11,893 bases of DNA from an uncultured Clostridia bacterium (lineage in GTDB: Bacteria > Bacillota > Clostridia > Oscillospirales > Oscillospiraceae). Numbering within the stretch: position 1 is the stretch's first letter; the number at the start of each line of letters is the position of its first letter. The DNA lies in contig CAMEIU010000051.1 in NCBI GenBank assembly GCA_945918815.1, positions 1 through 11,893 on the forward strand, written 5' to 3'. Below the pieces are notes generated by a model. The model saw only the letters and a list, made by a program, of their open reading frames with translations, searched no databases and was not told where the DNA came from. A program made the position numbers and the translations under genes. Below, in pieces: positions 5,876-11,893 of the stretch.

Positions 5876-8800
5876 ATGGCTTTTCTGGAACGCTGGCCCC
5901 TGCCTTTGACGCTCTGCACCCTGAAAGCGGGACAGGGGACCGCTTTGTCCTTTGAAACCCGGGACCTGCCCGGCCTGGACGCGGCGCACAGCCGCATCCT
6001 GCTGCGGCTCCGGGGCGACGTCGGGCTGCATCCCTCCTGGATGTACGAGGGCGGCCTGCCCTTCTACTATCGGGACATCGACGACGCTTTGACCGAAGAC
6101 ACCCATCACAGCCGCTTCGCCTTGAGGCTCTCCGCCAAGGGGGAGGACTGGCCCCGGCGGATGCACTATAAGATTCAGTGCCCGCCGAAGATCAATTCCC
6201 AGTATCCTGTCCCGGCGGGCGGCGGCCCCTGGCGGTTCACCTGCTGGGTCCGGACCGAGGGCTTGCGGCTGCTGCCCGGCGGCTGCGCCAAAATCACTTT
6301 TTCTCATTATACTATGGAAGAAGGCCGGAATCCAAGAGACATCAACGGCCCGGCCAAGGAGACCGTGACCTTGAACTTCCCCACCGGCGATTGTGATTGG
6401 ATGCAGCTCTCCTGCCCGGCGCCCCTGGGTCCGGATTCCGCCGCCATGCTGGTAAAGGTCTCCCTGGAGCACGCCTGGGGGACCCTGTGGCTGGAGGACC
6501 TAAGGCTGGAAAACGGCCACGGCTTCAACATTCTGCCGCCCATTGACCAGACCAACCGCTACCACGAATGCTTCAACTGGTACGGCGAAAACCTCTCCCA
6601 CAAGGAGTGGACCGACCTGGAGGTGAATGTCAACGGCACGGTGGTGGAAGCGTCCCTGTTCCAGAGATGCTTCCGCGGCTCCGAGAACGAGATCGAGCTG
6701 CCCCTGGGCTGCCTGCGGGAGGGAGAAAACCGCATTACCCTGACCAACGTTTCCGCCTACCACGACCCGCTGCCCTGGAATCTGGTACAGGCGGAGCTGC
6801 TGGCGGAGCGGACGGCGACCGTGCGGGTGGCCTGGTGTCCGGAGACGGTCCCGGCCCATGGGACCTTCGGCGTGCTGCTGAAAACCTACGAGCCCAACGT
6901 CCGGGTGCGGGTGGAGACCGACGGAGGCCTCCGTGCCCCGGCGATTCTGGACTGCCCGGAACCAGGCCTGCAAGTGCTGCCCGTCACGGCGGGAGCGCCT
7001 GCCGGAATCCAGACTGTTACCGTGGAAGCGGTGGGCTGCCGGGAACAGGCGGCCGTCCAACGGATCGTGGAAAAGGAGCAGGACGGCCTGCTGGTGGGCA
7101 GCGGCGACGCCATCTATGTTCCCCAGGAGACAGCCCGGATGGAGGACTTCCTGATTTGGTATCTGGAAAACGGCCTGGGCAACCTGCTGACCTTCCGGCC
7201 TGTCTACCGCTGGAGCGGCACGAGAAGCTGCAACGACGCCATGTGGCGCCGTCTGACGGACATTCTGAACCGCCTGGGCCTGTCCTACTGCCACATGTTC
7301 GACGGCCGGGAGCTGCCCGGGCTCAACGCCAATCCCACCAAAGCCAGCCTGGCGGGCCCAGGTTTTTTGGGCTGCCAGGCCCATGAGCGGGACGGGGCCC
7401 TCTACTACTGGCTCCAGCGGAAATTCCATGGAACCGACGTGTTTTTCGAGGAATTATCCCATAAAATCCTCCGGCATCCCGACTATCCCAACTACCATCT
7501 GCCCCTGACCTACGACGGCGATCAGACCTGGCTCTGCTTTAGTCCCACGGCCCCCCGGGATATGCGGGAGGCGGCGGAGCAGTTCGTCTCCAAGGCACGG
7601 ACGCTTCTGGGCGGCATGAAACGCCATACGGGTCCGTCCACCCTGTTCAAATATTTCTTCCAGGCGGGCCTGGAGGTGGGCGGCGCGGAGCTCATGTACG
7701 GTCCCCTGGAGGTGGTCCTGGCGGCTTTGCGCGGAGCCAGCAGCGCCTATGAGAGGGAGGTCTTTACGGCCCATCTTGCCGTCCAGTGGGGCACCACGCC
7801 CCATGACACCGAGGAACGCTACCGCCGCTATCAGCTGGCTCTGTTCGTTTCCTATCTCCAGGGCGTCACCCATATCAATACCGAGGAGGGCCTCTACCGT
7901 ATGGAGGAATTCTTCGCGGTGTTGGACCGGTTCAGCGAGCCCTGCCGCCGCCACCAGCAGGTGGAGCGGGATTTCTTCCGCTTCGTCTCCACCCACAGCC
8001 GCCGGGGCCGCCTCCACCGGGGAATCGCGCTGCTCCACGGCGCTTACGACGGCTGGGCCTGCTTCTGCCGCCGCAATGTCTGGGCCCAGGAGGGCAAGGA
8101 GTGGGAATTCTCCCCGGCGGAGGAGAGCTGGGACCTGATCAATGTGTTCTATCCCGACAGCCGCCTGGACGCCATCTACTGTCATCCCTGTCCCGCCGCC
8201 CCCCAGGGCTACGATACCCGCACGCCCTACGGGACCGTGGACATTCTGCCGGTGGAGGCTGACGAATCGGTTTTCAGCCGGTATCCGGCCCTGGCCTTCC
8301 TGGGCTGGAACACGGCGGATGAAGATCAGATCCGGCGATTGACCGAGTATGTCCGCCGGGGCGGCACCCTTATCCTGGGCTGGCCCCATCTGTTTACCGA
8401 CGTCCGCCGGGCAGACGTGTTCCGCGGCGCGTCCCATCCCCTGGACGCCTCTGAACTGACCGGCGTGAAGCTGCTGGCCTTTGAAGACCATGGCGGGATG
8501 CACCTGGGCCGCGTGACCCTGGGGCCCGACGCCCAGGCACTCCGGGAACGGGACGGCCTGCCCCTGGTGGTACGAAATTGCCTCGGCGCGGGAACAGTCT
8601 ACTTCGTCAACGCCCGGGAATATCCCGCCGAAGGGCCGGTCCGCCCGGTCTACGAGGCGCTGCTCCGGATGCTGGGCGAAGGGGAGCGGCAGCGGGAAAT
8701 GCAAACCGGCTTCCTGGAGAGCGCCGGTACCGTGGAGAGCAGCATCTACGACGTTCCCGACGGAAGCCGGGTGATCTATGCCGTCAATACGGACTGGTAT

Positions 8801-9139
8801 TCTCAGGCGGTCCAGGGCGCGGCGACCCTCTGGGTAAAGGGCCAGGGCTATCCCGTGACCATCGGCCGGGGAGTGATCCACACGTTTACAATCCACGGAG
8901 ACGCCGCCGCAGAGACCTGCGATTCGGATACGGAGGTCCTTTCCCTGACAAAGACGCCGGAGGGGCTGAAAATCAAAGTACAGGGCCAACCCGGCGGCCG
9001 GGTGACCCTGTACCAAAACGGCACGGCGGAGACCGTCATCCTGACAGAACCGGGCGTCACGGAATTTTGCGTGAAAATCTCTGGCGAAAGACCCCCGTGC
9101 CCCCTTCCTACGGCGTTGTCTGGAGCCGCTATGCCGTGA
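5876..9139 (+). CDS. Large multi-domain putative glycoside hydrolase, family not recognised
   Basis: A 1087-residue protein without signal peptide. I cannot assign it to a named family. Two beta-rich regions come first (about 1-210 and 225-395). The second contains a galactose-binding-like stretch (LEVNVNGTVV through ENRITLTN) typical of GH2-like accessory domains. A likely TIM barrel follows (about 405-715), with candidate catalytic acids E605 in GGAELMYG and E670/E671 in THINTEEGLY. Next is a Rossmann/GATase-like segment (about 720-900: VDILPVEADE, PALAFLGWNTADE, YVRRGGTLILGWPHLF), like the trimerisation domain of GH42 beta-galactosidases, then a C-terminal beta domain. This order suggests a GH-A-clan exo-glycosidase. 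It is second in the GH43 operon and probably acts on the same oligosaccharide. The last 11 bases overlap the convergent GH110-like gene, and the final 15 or so residues (Pro/Ala-rich) look like a non-conserved tail. Coding is clear; function is inferred from architecture alone. Confidence 0.85.
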   Translation: MAFLERWPLPLTLCTLKAGQGTALSFETRDLPGLDAAHSRILLRLRGDVGLHPSWMYEGGLPFYYRDIDDALTEDTHHSRFALRLSAKGEDWPRRMHYKIQCPPKINSQYPVPAGGGPWRFTCWVRTEGLRLLPGGCAKITFSHYTMEEGRNPRDINGPAKETVTLNFPTGDCDWMQLSCPAPLGPDSAAMLVKVSLEHAWGTLWLEDLRLENGHGFNILPPIDQTNRYHECFNWYGENLSHKEWTDLEVNVNGTVVEASLFQRCFRGSENEIELPLGCLREGENRITLTNVSAYHDPLPWNLVQAELLAERTATVRVAWCPETVPAHGTFGVLLKTYEPNVRVRVETDGGLRAPAILDCPEPGLQVLPVTAGAPAGIQTVTVEAVGCREQAAVQRIVEKEQDGLLVGSGDAIYVPQETARMEDFLIWYLENGLGNLLTFRPVYRWSGTRSCNDAMWRRLTDILNRLGLSYCHMFDGRELPGLNANPTKASLAGPGFLGCQAHERDGALYYWLQRKFHGTDVFFEELSHKILRHPDYPNYHLPLTYDGDQTWLCFSPTAPRDMREAAEQFVSKARTLLGGMKRHTGPSTLFKYFFQAGLEVGGAELMYGPLEVVLAALRGASSAYEREVFTAHLAVQWGTTPHDTEERYRRYQLALFVSYLQGVTHINTEEGLYRMEEFFAVLDRFSEPCRRHQQVERDFFRFVSTHSRRGRLHRGIALLHGAYDGWACFCRRNVWAQEGKEWEFSPAEESWDLINVFYPDSRLDAIYCHPCPAAPQGYDTRTPYGTVDILPVEADESVFSRYPALAFLGWNTADEDQIRRLTEYVRRGGTLILGWPHLFTDVRRADVFRGASHPLDASELTGVKLLAFEDHGGMHLGRVTLGPDAQALRERDGLPLVVRNCLGAGTVYFVNAREYPAEGPVRPVYEALLRMLGEGERQREMQTGFLESAGTVESSIYDVPDGSRVIYAVNTDWYSQAVQGAATLWVKGQGYPVTIGRGVIHTFTIHGDAAAETCDSDTEVLSLTKTPEGLKIKVQGQPGGRVTLYQNGTAETVILTEPGVTEFCVKISGERPPCPLPTALSGAAMP

Positions 9140-10790
9140 CGTTGCCCTCTTCGGTCAGGGAGCAGAAGCGGCATTGGACCCGGGGACCGGCTTCCCGGTC
9201 CGGCGGGAGGCAGGCGTGGATGACATTGTCCCGGAATTCCAGGTTTTTGACGCATTGGGCGTAGAGCAGCGGCATACCGCAGTCGTAAAACACGTTGTGG
9301 TGGATGCGGACGTTCCGGTGGAAGCCCTGGCTGTGGGCCATGTCCCGGACCTCCGGGCAGATGGAGACGATGCCTTCGCAGAACTGATACTTCGAGCTGA
9401 GGCAATGCTCCGTAAAGACATTCCGGCAGATCTCCACATCCCGGCAGCCGCCGGATTCATACCATCCGTTGGCGTCGCCGCCGAGCAGCAGGGCACAGCC
9501 GGAGGTCTCAAAGCGGTTGTCTGCGATGTACACCGGCTGTGGCGTGGTGACCAGTATCCCTCTGGCCCGTCCAGAGCCGAAGAGATTCCGGCAGCAGTGG
9601 ACGGAGGGGGTGTTCGAGAGGTTCTCCAGGGCGTCGCCAGGGCGGATCTGGGCCGGGACCGGTCCGGAGAGGGTCAATTGAAAGGTCTCCGGCGTTTCCA
9701 GCCGGAATTCTGCGGCCTCCAGGACGCCCAGGCTGTCCATGGTGTCCCGGTTCAGGAAGGAGATCCGGTCTCCCGCTGCGGCCCACGAATGGAAGCCGGT
9801 GGACTGGGGATGGCAGAACCGGCCCCGCAGACGGCGGCCCTCCAGGGCCTCAATGCGGACGCTGGTGCCGTGGACGTTGATCGCGTCGTCCATAAGTCCG
9901 GCGAAGCGGCATTCGGTGATGGAGACGTCCCCACGGCAGTTGGAAAAATGCAGTCCGTCATCGTGACCCGACAGAATCCGGCGGCCCCTGGCCCGATTGG
10001 GCAGGAAGGACGTCCGGCAGACCGCAATATCCTGGCTAAACTGAAAGAGCGCGCCCAGGCCGCAGGTGCTGTGGAAGGTCACGTTTTCCAGGCGGATCCC
10101 CCGGGAATTCTGACAGAACAGCCCCGGATGGACCCGCTTTCCGTGGCGCAGGACCAGCAGGTTGCCGGGAATGGGCAGGGGGGAGAAGGCTCCCTGCATC
10201 CGGACGACGCCCGGCTTTTCCTGGGAGACGGTCACAGGCGGAAAGGTGTCACCCGCGCCGGGCCGGACCCGGCCGGTGGCGCGGTCAAATTCCAGCGCGC
10301 CGAAGAAGGCGGAGGACTGCCAGCCCGGTCCCCGGAACAGCAGCTTCCCATCCTGTACTTCATGGGGATAGCGCAGAGGGTCGATGGCCACGGTGATTTC
10401 TCCGGGACCGGCGGTGAGAATCTCTCCCTCGGCGGAGAAGGGCACGTCCCAGTCCACCGAGGCGTTCAGAATGGTGACGTTTTCGCACCGGTCCAGTCCC
10501 AGGGCAATGGTCTGTCCCCGGAACAGCAATGCGCTGCCGCCAAAGTCCAGGATCAGATTCCGGCAGCCCTCCAGCAGTATGGAAACGTTCTGCGACGGCG
10601 CCGGGTCGGAGTTGGAAATGGCGTAGCTGCGCCGGCTGGCGTGGTCCGCGCCGAAACGGTAGATGCCGGGCCGGAAGCGGATCTCCGCGTCGCAGCCGCG
10701 GGTCTCCAGAAGCCGGGCCAGGGCCTCGGTGCAGTCCGCGTTGGCGTCCGGCCGGACGCCGTGCTCGTCGGCATACAAAAGAAATTTCAT
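9129..10790 (-). CDS. GH110-like alpha-1,3-galactosidase, right-handed beta-helix
   Basis: Predicted inverting exo-alpha-galactosidase of 553 residues. Characterised GH110 enzymes remove terminal alpha-1,3-galactose from blood-group-B-type or linear alpha-Gal structures. The N-terminus (HGVRPDANADCTEALARLL, then RFRPGIYRF) is the usual start of pectate-lyase-like beta-helices. Three stretches match GH110: GHDDGLHFSN (D277, D278), LMDDAINVHGT (D301, D302), and GILVTTPQPVYIADNRFETS followed by GGDANGWYESG (D439, E445). The paired aspartates are the likely active site. Characterised Bacteroides relatives are exported, but here the protein starts MKFLLYADEHG with no signal peptide, which implies cytoplasmic action. 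ATG at 10790 is preceded by AGGAGG at 6 bases. It lies just downstream of the regulator gene and its terminator, and converges on the large glycosidase gene. The linkage specificity cannot be read from the sequence. Confidence 0.85.
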   Translation of the reverse strand: MKFLLYADEHGVRPDANADCTEALARLLETRGCDAEIRFRPGIYRFGADHASRRSYAISNSDPAPSQNVSILLEGCRNLILDFGGSALLFRGQTIALGLDRCENVTILNASVDWDVPFSAEGEILTAGPGEITVAIDPLRYPHEVQDGKLLFRGPGWQSSAFFGALEFDRATGRVRPGAGDTFPPVTVSQEKPGVVRMQGAFSPLPIPGNLLVLRHGKRVHPGLFCQNSRGIRLENVTFHSTCGLGALFQFSQDIAVCRTSFLPNRARGRRILSGHDDGLHFSNCRGDVSITECRFAGLMDDAINVHGTSVRIEALEGRRLRGRFCHPQSTGFHSWAAAGDRISFLNRDTMDSLGVLEAAEFRLETPETFQLTLSGPVPAQIRPGDALENLSNTPSVHCCRNLFGSGRARGILVTTPQPVYIADNRFETSGCALLLGGDANGWYESGGCRDVEICRNVFTEHCLSSKYQFCEGIVSICPEVRDMAHSQGFHRNVRIHHNVFYDCGMPLLYAQCVKNLEFRDNVIHACLPPDREAGPRVQCRFCSLTEEGNVTA

Positions 10791-10796
10791 GGGGTC

Positions 10797-10802
10797 CCTC
10801 CT
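10797..10802 (-). promoter_or_regulatory. Consensus ribosome binding site of the GH110-like gene
   Basis: Minus-strand AGGAGG, 6 bases before the ATG at 10790, directly follows the T-run of the terminator at 10803-10840. There is no room between that terminator and this site for a promoter. Confidence 0.9.
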
Positions 10803-10840
10803 AAAAAACCGCCCATGCAGCTAAGACTGCAGGGCGGTTT
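10803..10840 (-). terminator. Intrinsic terminator spanning the regulator's stop codon
   Basis: AAACCGCCC (10806-10814) pairs perfectly with GGGCGGTTT (10832-10840). After one bulged A (10815), TGCAG (10816-10820) pairs with CTGCA (10827-10831) around a six-base loop. On the minus strand the stem is followed by a run of six T's (10808 down to 10803). The regulator's stop codon (TAG, 10821-10823) is in the loop, so the 5' arm is translated. The T-run abuts the next gene's ribosome site. It either separates regulator and enzyme expression or works as an attenuator between them. Confidence 0.85.
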
Positions 10841-11893
10841 CGTTGCTGCTGTATTGCTGCCGGTAGGCCTTGACGGTGACGCCAAAGTGCTTTTTGAACA
10901 GCGTGTAGACGTAGTTTTTCTGCTTTTCCTCGAAGCCGGCCGCTTCCATGATCTGCGAGAAGGGGCGGTCGGTTTCCCGAAGGGCCTGGGCCATCTTCTC
11001 CAGCCGCAGGTCCAGAATGTACTTGGACACAGACTTGTTCTGATCGGCACGGAAGATCTGCCCCACATAGTGGGTGGAGAGACCCAGCTCGTCGGCAATG
11101 GAGTTGAGGCACAGCTCTTCCTGACTGTAGTTGGCCTCGATGATCTTGAGCATGCGGCGCACAAGAATGTTGGAATTCTGCCCCTCCTGGGCGGCCTTCT
11201 GGGCGGTGAGAATGGCACACAGCCGCTCCAGATAGATGGTGAAATGACGCTGATAGTCCGATTCGATTTCGCATTGGGGCAGCCGGGAGGCAACTTTCTT
11301 GAATTCCTCCGTGGCCTGGGAGCTGACGGAGCTGTCGGCTTCCTTGACGCTGTTGAGCAGCCGGTAGGCCAGATGGAGCAGATAGGGGAGAATCTCACTG
11401 GGACTGAACCGGAACAGATCCTTGGCGATGACCTCAAACTGGGCCACAGCCTGCTGGCCGTTTCCATTGACCACATAATCGGTGAGAATGTTCTCGGCTG
11501 CGGAGGAAACCTGGAAATCCTCCTGGTCCAGGTCCTCAGCCATCTGCGGCGTCAGAACGGTACCGTAGCCCCGGCGCACCCGGAGCTGCAGAAGCTCTTC
11601 TAGGTTCTCGTAGACCTGGGCCATATGGCCGATACCGCGGAAGGTGGTGCCGTGGGCAGCGGTCAGGGAGATCTGCAGATGCTTGTTCAACAGGGCGATG
11701 ATCTCGGAAAGGGTCTCTTCCAGCTTGGCCGCAGCCTCTGACGCCGGCATTTCCGCGTAGGTCAGCACGGCGATGAACCGGTCGTAGCTGTGCTCCACCA
11801 TTTCGCAGCGGAAATGCTGTTCCAACAATTCCGTGGACACGTTTACAATGGCAAAGCGCAGGGCCTCCCGCTCCCTGAGGTTGTTCTGCTGGG
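10821..11893 (-). CDS. AraC-family transcriptional regulator, C-terminal part (cut by window edge)
   Basis: The frame is open to the right edge, giving 356 visible residues; the true start is outside the window. The GTG at 11840 is probably not the start, since the residues before it (NNLREREALRFAIVN) look like the linker helix of large YesN-type regulators whose missing N-terminus usually has a membrane-anchored sensor. A central region (about 20-240) includes the YDRFIAVLTYAE stretch seen in such proteins. The C-terminal AraC domain (about 245-350) has a first helix-turn-helix SIADELGLSTHYVGQIF and a second around PFSQIMEAAGF, ending FKKHFGVTVKAYRQQY. The second recognition helix (EEKQKNYVYTLF) departs from the common GFSDQSYFSRVFKK pattern. 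The likely targets are the nearby promoters, and the ligand may be a sugar. The gene ends inside the terminator loop. Confidence 0.9.
   Translation of the reverse strand, partial: QQNNLREREALRFAIVNVSTELLEQHFRCEMVEHSYDRFIAVLTYAEMPASEAAAKLEETLSEIIALLNKHLQISLTAAHGTTFRGIGHMAQVYENLEELLQLRVRRGYGTVLTPQMAEDLDQEDFQVSSAAENILTDYVVNGNGQQAVAQFEVIAKDLFRFSPSEILPYLLHLAYRLLNSVKEADSSVSSQATEEFKKVASRLPQCEIESDYQRHFTIYLERLCAILTAQKAAQEGQNSNILVRRMLKIIEANYSQEELCLNSIADELGLSTHYVGQIFRADQNKSVSKYILDLRLEKMAQALRETDRPFSQIMEAAGFEEKQKNYVYTLFKKHFGVTVKAYRQQYSSNETALQS

Noticed and set aside
4886..6472. A 528-codon minus-strand frame across GH43 and the start of the large glycosidase gene
   Set aside because: It spans a gene junction on the opposite strand and shows no family features. 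The GH43 catalytic residues identify the true strand.
7454..9016. A 520-codon minus-strand frame inside the large glycosidase gene
   Set aside because: Shadow frame. The plus-strand reading shows ordered domains and an operon-spaced ribosome site, while this one has neither.
9174..11603. An 809-codon plus-strand open frame opposite the GH110-like gene and the regulator
   Set aside because: It crosses two well-supported minus-strand genes and the terminator between them. Its composition is shadow-like and it has no recognisable motif.
11838..11840. GTG as the start of the AraC regulator
   Set aside because: The frame stays open to the window edge with linker-helix-like residues before it, and there is no ribosome site at suitable distance. 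The gene is better treated as truncated.
11834..11847. A second cre-like match (minus strand, 13 of 14) in the regulator gene
   Set aside because: It lies deep inside a coding region whose promoter is not in the window. One such match is expected by chance at this stringency.
1..11893. CRISPR arrays, tRNA or rRNA genes, insertion sequences
   Set aside because: No regularly spaced direct repeats, cloverleaf-like segments, rRNA motifs or transposase-like frames were seen on either strand.

Overview
The window is a carbohydrate-catabolism locus. It most likely comes from a GC-rich gut Firmicute (Bacillota) of the Oscillospiraceae/Clostridiales type. This is inferred from strong AGGAGG-type ribosome sites, GTG and TTG starts, compact GC-rich genes, a large YesN-like AraC regulator, and cytoplasmic glycosidases in place of the SusC/D systems of Bacteroidetes. 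No 16S or other marker gene is present, so the taxonomy is only an inference.

Layout, left to right. 1-544 is low-coding sequence with a cluster of small hairpins and a decayed reading-frame fragment. 545-592 is a strong, probably bidirectional terminator. 639-3713 (-) is a GH38 alpha-mannosidase of the large Ams1/MAN2C1-like type. 3714-4291 is a divergent intergenic region holding a chain of short hairpins that resembles a dispersed repeat, a possible degenerate gene remnant, and candidate promoters facing both ways. 4292-5872 (+) is a GH43 beta-xylosidase/arabinofuranosidase-type enzyme. It is followed 3 bases later by 5876-9139 (+), a 1087-residue protein that looks like an unassigned multi-domain glycoside hydrolase with a GH42-like layout. 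9129-10790 (-) is a right-handed beta-helix protein resembling GH110 alpha-1,3-galactosidases; it converges on and overlaps the previous gene by 11 bp. 10821-11893 (-) is the C-terminal part of an AraC-family regulator that runs off the right edge.

Working model (inference): short glycans carrying alpha-mannose, alpha-1,3-galactose and pentose (xylose or arabinose) residues are imported by a transporter outside the window. They are then trimmed in the cytoplasm by these four enzymes, since none shows a signal peptide, under control of the AraC-type regulator. The most interesting items are the large unassigned glycosidase, the signal-less GH110-like enzyme, and an intrinsic terminator whose loop contains the regulator's stop codon and whose U-tract abuts the GH110-like gene's ribosome site. 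The hairpin-chain element between the divergent GH38 and GH43 genes is also worth attention.
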